Of a DNA stretch of 43,418 nucleotides, positions 8,863-16,810 are shown in pieces; positions within the stretch are counted from its first letter, which is position 1, and each line of letters starts with the position of its first letter. The notes under the pieces were generated by a model, which saw nothing but the letters and a program-made list of their open reading frames with translations, was not told the DNA's origin and searched no databases. The translations under genes and the position numbers were made by a program. Source of the DNA: Beijerinckia sp. L45 (GTDB lineage: Bacteria; Pseudomonadota; Alphaproteobacteria; Rhizobiales; Beijerinckiaceae). Where the stretch lies: NCBI RefSeq assembly GCF_009765775.1, contig NZ_LMUU01000098.1:1-43418 (forward strand), given 5' to 3'.

Positions 8863-10425
8863 ATGGCTCTGACAACAAAGCTTCTCATGCGCCAGGGTCA
8901 ATCCCTGGTCATGACCCCGCAGCTTCTGCAGGCCATCAAACTTCTGCAGTTTTCGAATATCGAATTGGCATCGTTCGTTCAGGATGAGCTCGAGCGTAAT
9001 CCGCTCCTGGAGCGCGCCGACGAGGCCGGCCCGATCAACGAACCCGCCTCCTCCGCCATGGACAGCGACGCGCGTGCCGACGCGGATAGCTCGCTGAGCG
9101 AAAACTTCAACGATGCCGTCGAGGCGGACTGGAGCTCGGAAAGTTTCGCCACCGACCAGAGCTCGCTCGAGGCGAGCCTTGGGACCGAACTGAACAACAG
9201 CTTTGACTCCGACCGCGCCGCCACACCGGCGGAGCAGCACGATCCCTTCTCCGAGGCGGGCCTGTCCGCCAGCTCCTGGTCCGGGTCGAACGGCCCCGGT
9301 CACGACGGCGAAGCCTCCAACCTCGAATCCTACATCGCGGCGCGGATGACGCTGAAGGAGCACCTCGCCGCGCAGCTTCCCCTTGCCGTCTCCGGCGCAC
9401 CGGATCGGCTGATCGGTCACGCGCTCATCGATGCGATCGACGATTCCGGCTATCTGAGCGAAAGCTTGGCCGATATCGCGGACCGCCTGGGATCGCCGAT
9501 CCGCCACGTGACCGAAATTCTGATGGCTATTCAGACCTTCGACCCGGTCGGGGTCGGCGCCCGCAATCTCGCGGAATGCCTGACCTTGCAGCTGCGCGAT
9601 CGCAACCGTTTCGATCCTGCCATGCAGGCGCTGGTCGGCCACCTCGAAATGGTCGCGCGGCGTGACATGGCCGGGCTCCGCAAGGTCTGCGGCGTCGACG
9701 ACGAGGACATCGCGGACATGATCGCGGAGATCAAGCGGCTCGATCCGAAGCCGGGCCGGGCCTTCGGCTCGAACGCGATCCAGCCGGTCGTGCCGGATGT
9801 TCACGTCCGCCTCGCGCAGGACGGATCCTGGATGATCGAACTCAACACTGAGGTTCTGCCGCGCCTGCTGGTCAACCAGACCTATGCGGCCCGCATCTCG
9901 CGCAACAAGGGCAACGAGGCCGACCGCAGCTTCGTCTCCGGCTGTTTGCAGACGGCGAACTGGCTGACGAAAAGCCTGGAACAACGCGCGCGGACGATTC
10001 TCAAGGTTTCGAGCGAGATCGTCCGGCAGCAGGACGCGTTCTTCGCTTATGGGGTGGAGCACCTGCGGCCGCTGAACCTCAAGGCGATCGCCGAGGCGAC
10101 CGGCATGCACGAGTCGACGGTGTCGCGGGTGACCTCCAACAAATACATGTCGAGCCCGCGCGGACTCTTCGAGCTGAAGTATTTTTTCACTGCTTCGATC
10201 GCCTCGAACAATGGTGGCGACTCGCACTCAGCGGAGTCGGTGCGCTTCCGGATCCGCCAGATGATCGAGCGCGAGAGCGTCGGCGACGTCCTCTCCGACG
10301 ATGCGATCGTCGAGCGGCTCAAAAGCTCGAACATCGATATCGCACGGCGCACCGTCGCCAAATATCGTGAAAGCATGCGCATCCCATCATCGGTCGAGCG
10401 GCGCCGGCAAAAAGCCGTGCATTGA
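8863..10425 (+). CDS. rpoN: RNA polymerase sigma-54 factor RpoN
   Basis: 520 residues. Region I (1-50) has the Gln/Leu-rich activator-contact motif (QSLVMTPQLLQAIKLLQ). An acidic region II spans about 50-150. The core-binding and DNA-binding parts follow, with the helix-turn-helix ATGMHESTVSRVTSNKYM and the RpoN box RRTVAKYRE (about 495-503). It directs polymerase to -24/-12 promoters and needs AAA+ activators, one of which, with a matching promoter, lies about 6 kb upstream in this window. In many Hyphomicrobiales a ribosome hibernation factor gene follows rpoN; here it is absent. Confidence 0.96.
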   Translation: MALTTKLLMRQGQSLVMTPQLLQAIKLLQFSNIELASFVQDELERNPLLERADEAGPINEPASSAMDSDARADADSSLSENFNDAVEADWSSESFATDQSSLEASLGTELNNSFDSDRAATPAEQHDPFSEAGLSASSWSGSNGPGHDGEASNLESYIAARMTLKEHLAAQLPLAVSGAPDRLIGHALIDAIDDSGYLSESLADIADRLGSPIRHVTEILMAIQTFDPVGVGARNLAECLTLQLRDRNRFDPAMQALVGHLEMVARRDMAGLRKVCGVDDEDIADMIAEIKRLDPKPGRAFGSNAIQPVVPDVHVRLAQDGSWMIELNTEVLPRLLVNQTYAARISRNKGNEADRSFVSGCLQTANWLTKSLEQRARTILKVSSEIVRQQDAFFAYGVEHLRPLNLKAIAEATGMHESTVSRVTSNKYMSSPRGLFELKYFFTASIASNNGGDSHSAESVRFRIRQMIERESVGDVLSDDAIVERLKSSNIDIARRTVAKYRESMRIPSSVERRRQKAVH

Positions 10426-10516
10426 GCCCATGCCACATGACCGCCAATACAACCGCTTGATTTAAACCATAGGTTGCATATTCTGATCTCAAAGGCGAGA
10501 TTGGAACCATAATATC

Positions 10517-10696
10517 ATGTCGAACTGCACGGATCGTTCGCCGGTCGGCCGAGATGATTGCCCTCAAGACTATTTCGTCGACATGGTCGAGCAACTTGCC
10601 GAACGCGCCCGCGCGCTCGGTGAAGTCGAGGTTGCCATTCATCTCGATGCGGCAGCCAAAGCTCGACAATATGCCTTGAGCCGAAAGGCATCGTGA
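10517..10696 (+). CDS. Small hypothetical protein downstream of rpoN
   Basis: A 59-residue frame from ATG 10517 to TGA 10696. The composition is protein-like: an acidic start with three Cys-Asp-rich turns, then a probable amphipathic helix (EQLAERARALGEVEVAIHLDAAAKARQYALSR). It has no signal peptide or membrane segment. I do not recognise a family. Third-position GC is high like the neighbouring genes, which supports coding. No strong ribosome site is seen (GGAACC region upstream). It lies 91 bp after rpoN on the same strand and ahead of hairpins. Confidence 0.5.
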   Translation: MSNCTDRSPVGRDDCPQDYFVDMVEQLAERARALGEVEVAIHLDAAAKARQYALSRKAS

Positions 10697-10716
10697 CGAA
10701 GGGCTAGAGCGCCGGC

Positions 10717-10740
10717 CGCTTAAGTAGACGCACTTAAGCG
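10717..10740. repeat. Inverted repeat after the small protein gene
   Basis: CGCTTAAG (10717-10724) and CTTAAGCG (10733-10740) are perfect 8-bp arms around an 8-nt loop, 20 bp beyond the stop of the 59-residue frame. It may act as a weak terminator or belong to the mosaic repeat that follows. Confidence 0.45.
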
Positions 10741-10768
10741 ATAAGCCGTCGCACTCTTTTCAAAGACT

Positions 10769-10819
10769 TAGAGCATCGGGTCCCACGCAAAGCCGGCAAC
10801 TTTTGCGTCCGATGCTCTA
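10769..10819. repeat. Nested palindromic intergenic repeat (AGAGCAT type)
   Basis: Outer arms TAGAGCATCGG (10769-10779) and CCGATGCTCTA (10809-10819) enclose inner arms ACGCAAA (10785-10791) and TTTGCGT (10802-10808). A second element of the same build lies at 22393-22444. It touches the 3' end of phaZ and could serve as its terminator. Confidence 0.7.
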
Positions 10820-11850
10820 GACGGCGAGCGTGCTGTTGAACGCGACGATCCGCGGGACGATGGAATTGCGGAACCGGGACCCGTTGAACACGCCGTAATG
10901 CCCGACGTCCTTCTGCACGTGGTGCGTCTTGGCTTCGCCAGGAATGTTGCAGCACAGCGCGTGGGCGGCGTAGGTCTGGCCGAGGCCCGAAATGTCGTCG
11001 TTCTCGCCTTCGACCGTCATCAGGCCGACGCGGCGAATGGCGGCGAGATCCACGCGCGTGTTGCGGTGGATCATCGTGCCCTTGGGCAACTGGTGTTCGA
11101 CGAACACCGCATCGATCGTCTGAAGATAGAATTCGGCAGTGAGATCCATCACGGCAAGATATTCGTCATAAAAATCGCGGTGCCGTTCACCGGAATCGTC
11201 GTCACCCTTGATGAGATGGTTGAACATTTCGACATGGGCGTCGACATGGCGGTCGATGTTCATCGCCATGAAGCCGGAGAGTTGCAAAAACCCCGGATAG
11301 ACCTTCCGTCCGAAGCCCGGATAGGGATACGGAGCCGTATGAATGCAGTTGTCGCGGAACCACTGGCTGCCGCGCTTTTCCGCGAGAAGATTGACCGCCG
11401 TCGGCGATTTGCGGGTGTCGATCGGGCCGCCCATCAGCGTCATCGACGTCGGGACACAGGGATCGTTGTCGGCCTCCATCACCGCAATGGCGGCAATCAG
11501 CGGGACCGCAGGCTGACAGACCCCGAGCGTGTGCAAGGCGCCGCCGTCCGCCTTCAACACGTGGCACATCTCGATGAGGTAATCGATATAGTCGTCGAGA
11601 TCGAAGGTCTCGATCGCCGGCACCGTGCGCGCATCGCTCCAATCGGTGATGTAGACGTCATAGTGCGGGAGAAAGGCTTCCACCGTGCCCCGCAGCAGCG
11701 TTGCGTAGTGCCCCGACATCGGCGCGACGATCAGCAGTTTCGGCTGCGCGGCGCCCCCTGACAGGTCGCGTCGGAACCGCAGGAGCCGACAGAACGGCTT
11801 TTGCCAGACGACCACCTCGTCGACCGCGACGTCCCGCCCGTCGATCGTGG
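10817..11850 (-). pseudogene. phaZ: phaZ, 3' part (intracellular PHB depolymerase cut by an insertion)
   Basis: This is the C-terminal 345 codons of an intracellular poly-3-hydroxybutyrate depolymerase. It carries the catalytic region: nucleophile Cys in GVCQPAVP, an Asp in GENDDISGLG and a His in DVGHYGVF, the Cys-Asp-His set of this PhaZ family. The missing first 69 codons lie at 14403-14618, beyond the IS element. Joining the two parts and removing one copy of the 8-bp duplication restores an uninterrupted 413-residue gene. The frame stays open into the element up to 12016 and has an in-frame ATG at 11914, so an N-terminally altered protein with all catalytic residues might still be made. 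Normally PhaZ mobilises stored PHB granules in the cytosol. Confidence 0.92.
11843..11850. repeat. Target site duplication, left copy
   Basis: GATCGTGG next to the left terminal repeat. The same 8 bp occur at 14403-14410. One base (C) beyond it also matches on both sides if the last base of the right end is counted as target, so 9 bp is possible. Confidence 0.9.
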
Positions 11851-11870
11851 GGTAGTGCCTCAGTTTGAAT
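11851..11870 (+). repeat. Left terminal inverted repeat of the IS element
   Basis: Twenty bases beginning GGTAGTGCCTCAG, identical to the reverse complement of 14383-14402. Confidence 0.93.
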
Positions 11871-11912
11871 TTAGAAATTGATCTCAGGACCCCAAGGAGA
11901 GAGCATGTCGGC

Positions 11913-12134
11913 ATGACCGAGCGATTCGTAGGATTGGACATGCCTCGCGGACCAAACGGACAATACAGGCCAAGCGATCCGATAGCGGCGGCCGCAGCGG
12001 TCGCTCGCATCGCCACAGGTCAGACCGACGAGACGGCTGAGACCGCGAAGGCCGCCGCCACGGCAAAAACCCGAACGCCGGCAGCGAAACGTGGCGTTAC
12101 GCTGGATGCTCGACGGCCGCCAATCGATCGTTAA
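11913..12134 (+). CDS. Possible small protein at the left end of the IS element
   Basis: A 73-residue frame from ATG 11913. The first 30 residues (FVGLDMPRGPNGQYRPSDP) look like real protein, then the sequence becomes Ala/Thr/Lys-rich. AAGGAG lies 13 bp upstream of this ATG, too far to be ideal; it is 5 bp from the ATG at 11905, which opens only three codons. The minus strand is also open here as an extension of the phaZ remnant, so coding on this strand is not secure. It precedes the protease gene by 35 bp. No family recognised. Confidence 0.3.
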   Translation: MTERFVGLDMPRGPNGQYRPSDPIAAAAAVARIATGQTDETAETAKAAATAKTRTPAAKRGVTLDARRPPIDR

Positions 12135-12169
12135 CCATCTTCGACTACGCCATCCCGAGGGGTGGACGT

Positions 12170-13288
12170 ATGACGACGATCGAAGACGAGGCGCGTTTAC
12201 TGAAAGCGTGGATACGGGACGGCCACGCCCTCAGCTTCGCCTCGGTCGAGATGATCGAAGAAAAGAGCCCCGATCATTCGCTCTTCTCAAGCCGGTTCGA
12301 TGAACAAGCGGCGCTACGCATACTCAGAGCCTGCCAGGTCAACCTCGTATGCGTTGCGCCCGGCCGGACCGAGATACGCGTGGGCCTGGAGAAGGGACCT
12401 TCGCTACAACAGACCGTAGCGTTACCTTCACGAACAGCTCAGCGCCACGCCATTACCTATAAACGGATCAGGAAGCCCGTCACGGCATTGCCCGTCTCCA
12501 GCGTCGCCATCGACCCCAAGAAGGCGCTTTACGCCGGACGCTTCTATCCATGCGGATCCTCGATCTCCGCGTCAGATCGACGAGCCACGGGGACACTCGG
12601 ATGCCTTGTAACCAAGGACGATCAGCTCTACGGCCTGACGAACAACCACGTGACGGGAGGATACAGCCTCACCGTCCCCGAGATGCCGATCCTCGCTCCG
12701 GGCCTCATCGACGTAGGTCCGGGAAACCTAGATCCCTTCACAATCGGTCACCATTCGCGTTGTGCGCCATGGACGACCGGCATCCCCCAGAACGTCTCCA
12801 TCAAGGGCAATCTCGACCTCGCGATCTTCCGGATCGGAAACGGGGATCTGGTGACATCCCATCAGGGCAATCATTTCGACACCCCTACAGACGTCGCAAC
12901 GCTTGCCGACATCATGTCCGCGCCCGGAGCCCACGTACTGAAGGTCGGACGCACGACCGGTCTCACCGAAGGAAGGATCTTCGGTCGAACCACCGGGACG
13001 ATAGAAGTCCTGATGAAAGATACCCACTTCAAGAGCCCAGTGCACTTCGACGATACGCTGATCGTCGAAAGCGTGGACCAGCGGCCCTTTGCTTCGCCGG
13101 GAGACTCCGGGTCACTTGTCGTATGGAAGAAACAGGGCAGATACCAAGCAGTCGGGATCGTATTCAGCACCTCCCCCAATTCGACGATCACCTACCTCCT
13201 GCCGATGGAGGAGGTGCTGAAACAGCTCCAGGTCGGCATGGTAGGCGCGCACAATGTCCAGCAAGGAAAAGGTACGGGCGGCATCTGA
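12170..13288 (+). CDS. Trypsin-like (S1-fold) serine protease, IS cargo
   Basis: 372 residues. The chymotrypsin-fold triad is visible: His160 in GLTNNHV, Asp216 in GNLDLAIF and Ser313 in PGDSGSLV. About 100 N-terminal residues before the catalytic domain match nothing I recognise. There is no signal peptide or membrane segment, so it should act in the cytosol, unlike most bacterial trypsin-like proteases. The start ATG 12170 has a G-rich ribosome site (GAGGGGTGG) about 5 bp upstream. The end overlaps the next small gene by 35 bp, which in turn overlaps the transposase gene by 4 bp, so all three are probably translated as a unit. Target unknown. Cytosolic proteases of this fold occur in some defence and regulatory systems, but nothing here proves such a role. 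Confidence 0.85.
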   Translation: MTTIEDEARLLKAWIRDGHALSFASVEMIEEKSPDHSLFSSRFDEQAALRILRACQVNLVCVAPGRTEIRVGLEKGPSLQQTVALPSRTAQRHAITYKRIRKPVTALPVSSVAIDPKKALYAGRFYPCGSSISASDRRATGTLGCLVTKDDQLYGLTNNHVTGGYSLTVPEMPILAPGLIDVGPGNLDPFTIGHHSRCAPWTTGIPQNVSIKGNLDLAIFRIGNGDLVTSHQGNHFDTPTDVATLADIMSAPGAHVLKVGRTTGLTEGRIFGRTTGTIEVLMKDTHFKSPVHFDDTLIVESVDQRPFASPGDSGSLVVWKKQGRYQAVGIVFSTSPNSTITYLLPMEEVLKQLQVGMVGAHNVQQGKGTGGI

Positions 13289-13481
13289 ACGCCTCATCGA
13301 GGAATACAGTCTCAAGCCACAGTTCGCGATCGTCGTCGTGAGGGCAACCGAAGAGGACATCATCCACGTGATGACGATCAAGGGACGGGAAAGGCAGATG
13401 CCCGAGCTGCCGAAACACTACGAAGGCTTCCCGATCACGCACGGCAGGACCGGGCCGGTGAGGTTCCTCGCAGCACGATGA
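13254..13481 (+). CDS. Small protein coupled to the IS-borne protease, prodomain-like
   Basis: 75 residues. ATG 13254 lies inside the end of the protease gene with AGGCGCGCACA upstream, and the stop overlaps the transposase ATG (ATGA). The pattern [36 protein letters not shown] resembles the short region (a charged beta-strand, then LP, then G-x-PV, then a final strand) found near the N-terminus of several bacterial trypsin-like proteases. By inference it could be a detached prodomain or inhibitor of the neighbouring protease. The likeness is by eye only. It has no signal peptide and no DNA-binding motif. Confidence 0.65.
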   Translation: MSSKEKVRAASERLIEEYSLKPQFAIVVVRATEEDIIHVMTIKGRERQMPELPKHYEGFPITHGRTGPVRFLAAR

Positions 13482-14377
13482 ACCGACTGCCGTTCGAGAC
13501 ACGCGTAAAGATCCTGCATATGCTCGTGGAGGGATCCTCGATGCGATCGATCGGGCGCGTCCTGGACGTGAGCCCAAACACCGTAGACAAGCTCCTGCGA
13601 GAGGCCGGCGCCGCCTGCATGGAGATCCATGACCGGGAGGTGCAGAACGTGCGCTCCGCCCGCATCCAGTGCGATGAGATCTGGTCGTTCTGCTATGCGA
13701 AGCAGCGCAACGTCGGCGTCGCCAAGAGTCCTCCCGACAAGGCTGGAGACGTCTGGACGTGGACGGCGATAGACGCACAGACGAAACTGCTCGTCTCGTG
13801 GTTCGTGGGCGACAGATCGGCAGTCTCGGCATCCATCCTCATGGAGGACCTCAAAAGCCGGCTCGCCAACCGGGTGCAGCTCACCACGGACGGTCACGGC
13901 GCCTATCTGGAAGCCGTCGAGGACGCCTTCGGCGCAGACATCGACTACGCGCAGCTCGTGAAGATATACGGCGAACCGCCGAAGACGCGCGGGGAGTCGC
14001 GATACAGCCCGGCCCAGATCGTAGCGGCGGAACGCAGGCGCATCGAAGGATCTCCCGATCCGGATCACATCTCGACGTCGATGGTCGAGCGTCACAACCT
14101 GACGATCCGCATGGCGCTGCGCCGCTTCACTCGGCTGACGAACGCCTTCAGCAAGCGCATCGAGAACCATGTGAACGCGCTGGCCCTCCACTTCGTCCAC
14201 TATAACTTCATCCGGATCCACAGGACCCTCAAGGTAACGCCCGCGATGGCCGCCGGTGTGACGACGGTCCTATGGTCATGGGATGATATCGTCGAGCAGA
14301 TGGACGCCATGGCGCCGCCGTCCCAGCCGCGCGGTCCATACGGTCCCCGCGCACGTGCGGCCCCAGTGCGATCTTAG
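13478..14377 (+). CDS. IS1-family transposase (DDE)
   Basis: 299 residues. An N-terminal helix-turn-helix ([20 protein letters not shown], 21-40) precedes the catalytic core with Asp66 (QCDEIWSF), Asp138 (TTDGHGAY) and Glu204 (STSMVERHN). The conserved stretches [17 protein letters not shown] and [14 protein letters not shown], then TPAMAAGV, are typical of the IS1-type transposases of alphaproteobacteria. It is encoded as a single uninterrupted frame, not by the frameshift fusion used in classical IS1. It ends 5 bp before the right terminal repeat and begins inside the stop of the small partner gene, so its expression is tied to the cargo. Confidence 0.93.
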   Translation: MNRLPFETRVKILHMLVEGSSMRSIGRVLDVSPNTVDKLLREAGAACMEIHDREVQNVRSARIQCDEIWSFCYAKQRNVGVAKSPPDKAGDVWTWTAIDAQTKLLVSWFVGDRSAVSASILMEDLKSRLANRVQLTTDGHGAYLEAVEDAFGADIDYAQLVKIYGEPPKTRGESRYSPAQIVAAERRRIEGSPDPDHISTSMVERHNLTIRMALRRFTRLTNAFSKRIENHVNALALHFVHYNFIRIHRTLKVTPAMAAGVTTVLWSWDDIVEQMDAMAPPSQPRGPYGPRARAAPVRS

Positions 14378-14382
14378 ACAAT

Positions 14383-14402
14383 ATTCAAACTGAGGCACTA
14401 CC
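14383..14402 (-). repeat. Right terminal inverted repeat of the IS element
   Basis: On the minus strand it begins GGTAGTGCCTCAG and matches all 20 bases of the left end. Confidence 0.93.
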
Positions 14403-14410
14403 GATCGTGG
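14403..14410. repeat. Target site duplication, right copy
   Basis: GATCGTGG, the same 8 bp as at 11843-11850, and the phaZ sequence resumes directly after it. Confidence 0.9.
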
Positions 14411-14618
14411 TTCGGTCCAGACCGAAATGCGGCTTGCCGTAACGGCGCGTCAGGCGCTCGAACATTTCGGTAGAAGCCAGGATATTCCGGCCGATCTGGG
14501 TCGTCGCAAACGGGTTGAGCGGATTGCGCGCCCAAAACCGCGTCGCGTCGGACATCGCGCGCCAGGGTGCGCAGGCCAGATAAGCCATTTCATGCAACTG
14601 GTAGGTGAACCGATTCAT
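14403..14618 (-). pseudogene. phaZ: phaZ, 5' part (PHB depolymerase N-terminus)
   Basis: Starts at ATG 14618 (MNRFTYQLHEMAYL) and gives the conserved PhaZ N-terminus, including RAMSDATRFWARNPLNPF and FERLTRRYGKPHFGL, before running into the IS element and stopping at 14385. The frame continues exactly into the 3' part at 11850 once the element and one duplication copy are removed. GGTGATG just upstream may be the ribosome site. This piece alone lacks all catalytic residues. Confidence 0.92.
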
Positions 14619-14749
14619 CACATCACCGGTCATGGGACACATCATTCGTCGGAAAGGCTGTCGGCGACCTGAACGAAGCCTTCGCCGCCGACGTTCGCCG
14701 TTTAATGGGAGTTTCGCGTTAGATCAATTATCCGACTAGCCCAACTCAT

Positions 14750-14780
14750 TGCGAACAATTACTTATGGCGCAATCCATAA
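14750..14780. promoter_or_regulatory. Overlapping short inverted repeats in the phaZ-regB divergent region
   Basis: ATTGCG (14750-14755) faces CGCAAT (14769-14774), and TTATGG (14763-14768) faces CCATAA (14775-14780). They lie 40-70 bp before the regB start, where an operator or promoter would be expected. I cannot assign a regulator; autoregulation by RegA is only a possibility. Confidence 0.3.
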
Positions 14781-14820
14781 GGTTGCATCGATATGAAACT
14801 AGGAACAGAGAGCGCACCCA

Positions 14821-16221
14821 TTGCCTGATGTTGCGGGACAGCCCTTGGATATCGATCTCGGTCACCGCTCCCGCCGCCCGCGCGTCGATACGCTTGTCCG
14901 GCTGCGTTGGCTTGCCGTGTCCGGCCAGGCCGTCGCCGTCCTCACGACCTACTTCATTCTCGGCTTCGCCCTGCCCTTGGGCCTCTGCTGCCTCGTGATC
15001 GCGGCCTCGATCTGGGTCAATGTCGGGCTTCGCATTCGCTTCAGTCACAGCGACCGGCTCGAGGATCGTCCGGCCTCCTATCTCATGTCGTACGACCTCC
15101 TGCAGCTCACGGCCCTGCTGTACCTGACGGGCGGTCTCGAAAACCCCTTCGCCATGCTGTTCATGGCGCCGATCATGATCTCGGCCGTCTCCCTCTCCGC
15201 GCGCTACACGGCAGCGCTGACGGCCCTGGTGATCATCTGCGCGACGTCCCTGCTCGCCTGCCATTACCCCGTGCCCTGGTATCCCGGCCCGGTCATGCAT
15301 CTCCCGTTTCTGTACACGGTGGGCGTGTGGGGCGGCATCGTGCTCGGGGCGAGCTTTACCGCGGCCTATGCCTGGCGGGTGGCCGAGGAAGCGCGCCGCC
15401 TGGCGGATGCGTTGGCCGCGACCGAACTCGTGCTGGTGCGCGAGCAGCACCTGACTCAGCTCGACGGCTTGGCTGCCGCCGCGGCGCATGAGCTTGGCAC
15501 GCCGCTCGCCACGATCAAGCTGGTCGTCAAGGATCTGCAGAAGCAGTTTCCGGCCGAGGGTGCGATCGGCGAGGATTTCACCCTTCTGATGCAGGAGGTC
15601 GAGCGGTGCCGCAAGATTTTGGGCACCCTGGCTTCGCTCGGCAGCGAGCCCGGCGAGATCATCGGCAATCTGACGCTCGGGCACCTGCTCGAGGAGGTGG
15701 TGCAGCCGCAACGCGACTTCGGCATTCGAATCGCCATCCAGAAGGAAGGCGGCGGCAAGGAGCCGGTATGCCGCCGCAATCCCGGGATGCTTTACGGGAT
15801 CGCCAATCTCGTCGAGAACGCCATCGACTTCGCACAGACAGAGGTGCGCCTAATCGCGCGTTGGACGGACGCGATCGTCGCCGTCGTCATTGAGGATGAC
15901 GGACCAGGCTTTGCCCCCGACGTTATGATGCGGCTCGGCGAGCCGTACGTGACGCGAAAGGCCAATCGTCGCGCCAAAAGCGAAGACGGTTCAAGTCTCG
16001 GGCTCGGCCTGTTTATCGCCAAGACGTTGCTCGAGCGCGCCGGTGCCAGCGTTTCCATGACGAATGCCGTGCCACCTCTTCGCGGCGCGCGCGTTACGAT
16101 TTTATGGCAGCGCTCGACGTTCGAACGGCGACGGACGCCCGCCCCCGTTTTGGACGAAATAGACCTTGCGGCACCCGCCGCACACGACCAGATTGCGGAA
16201 AAGGTTGATGGCAATGGATAA
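14821..16221 (+). CDS. regB: Redox-sensing histidine kinase RegB/PrrB/ActS
   Basis: 466 residues. About six membrane segments occupy residues 25-190, with the quinone-site motif GGLENPF (104-110). The transmitter follows: H-box His223 in AAHELGTPLATI, redox-active Cys263 in VERCRKIL, N-box NLVENAIDF and G boxes DDGPGFAP and GLGLFIAKTL. RegB autophosphorylates under reducing conditions and passes phosphate to RegA, controlling respiration, carbon and nitrogen fixation genes and, in some species, photosynthesis. The start TTG 14821 gives a normal N-terminus; an ATG at 14828 is out of frame. The C-terminal 30 residues past the ATPase are an unusual polar tail. The end overlaps regA by 14 bp. Confidence 0.92.
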   Translation: MPDVAGQPLDIDLGHRSRRPRVDTLVRLRWLAVSGQAVAVLTTYFILGFALPLGLCCLVIAASIWVNVGLRIRFSHSDRLEDRPASYLMSYDLLQLTALLYLTGGLENPFAMLFMAPIMISAVSLSARYTAALTALVIICATSLLACHYPVPWYPGPVMHLPFLYTVGVWGGIVLGASFTAAYAWRVAEEARRLADALAATELVLVREQHLTQLDGLAAAAAHELGTPLATIKLVVKDLQKQFPAEGAIGEDFTLLMQEVERCRKILGTLASLGSEPGEIIGNLTLGHLLEEVVQPQRDFGIRIAIQKEGGGKEPVCRRNPGMLYGIANLVENAIDFAQTEVRLIARWTDAIVAVVIEDDGPGFAPDVMMRLGEPYVTRKANRRAKSEDGSSLGLGLFIAKTLLERAGASVSMTNAVPPLRGARVTILWQRSTFERRRTPAPVLDEIDLAAPAAHDQIAEKVDGNG

Positions 16222-16810
16222 TGTAGGATCGGTTCCCTCGGCTGCAGATCGCATCGACCCCGCGATCCTGGGTCTCGATGTCGATGGCGACAAGTCCCTG
16301 TTAATCGTCGATGACGACAAGCCGTTTTGCCTGCGGCTTGCGCGCGCGATGGAAACCCGCGGCTTCGTCGTAACAGCAGCTTCGTCTGTCGCCGAGGGTC
16401 TTGCTGCCATCGCAGCGTCAGCGCCAGCCTTCGCGATCATCGACATGCGGCTCACCGATGGCAACGGGCTCGACGTGATGTCGGAGTTGAAGGCCAAGCG
16501 CTCCGATGCCCGGGCTATCATCCTGACCGGCTACGGCAACATCGTCACGGCGGTCACCGCGGTCAAACTCGGCGCCTTCGATTATCTCGCAAAACCCGCC
16601 GACGCCGACGAAATCTACAACGCCCTGATGGCGACGCAGCATGACAAGGCTGCCCTGCCGGAAAATCCGATGTCGGCCGATCGAGTCCGCTGGGAGCATA
16701 TCCAGCGGATCTATGAGCTCTGCGGCCGCAACGTTTCGGAAACGGCACGCCGGCTCGCCATGCATCGCCGCACCCTGCAGCGAATTCTGGCGAAGCGCGC
16801 GCCGCGCTAG
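16208..16810 (+). CDS. regA: Response regulator RegA/PrrA/ActR
   Basis: About 200 residues. The receiver has the acidic pair in LLIVDDDKPF and the phosphate-accepting Asp79 in IIDMRL, then LTGYGNIVTAV and the Lys in YLAKPAD. The C-terminal Fis-type helix-turn-helix (RNVSETARRLAMHRRTLQRIL) is the highly conserved RegA DNA-binding segment. Starts at ATG 16208 or ATG 16214; AAAAGG is 4 bp and 10 bp upstream respectively, so the second is possible. It overlaps the end of regB, and its own stop overlaps the end of the convergent mmcB by 4 bp. Confidence 0.93.
   Translation: MAMDNVGSVPSAADRIDPAILGLDVDGDKSLLIVDDDKPFCLRLARAMETRGFVVTAASSVAEGLAAIAASAPAFAIIDMRLTDGNGLDVMSELKAKRSDARAIILTGYGNIVTAVTAVKLGAFDYLAKPADADEIYNALMATQHDKAALPENPMSADRVRWEHIQRIYELCGRNVSETARRLAMHRRTLQRILAKRAPR

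Larger units (their letters stand above)
11851..14402 (+). mobile_element. IS1-family insertion element with protease cargo (2,552 bp)
   Basis: The element is bounded by perfect 20-bp inverted ends that begin GGTAGTGCC, like IS1-family tips, and is flanked by an 8-bp direct repeat. It splits phaZ cleanly, and the uninterrupted gene can be rebuilt across it. It contains a possible small leader frame, a trypsin-like protease gene, a 75-residue partner gene and a DDE transposase of IS1 type, all reading left to right. Most IS1-family elements are about 0.7-1.2 kb with only transposase; longer members are known. The perfect ends, intact duplication and open transposase suggest a recent and possibly active insertion. 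Confidence 0.93.

Noticed and set aside
8791-10227. Minus-strand open frame of 478 codons opposite rpoN
   Set aside because: Antisense shadow; the composition is Arg/Gly/His-rich without any domain, while rpoN is fully supported.
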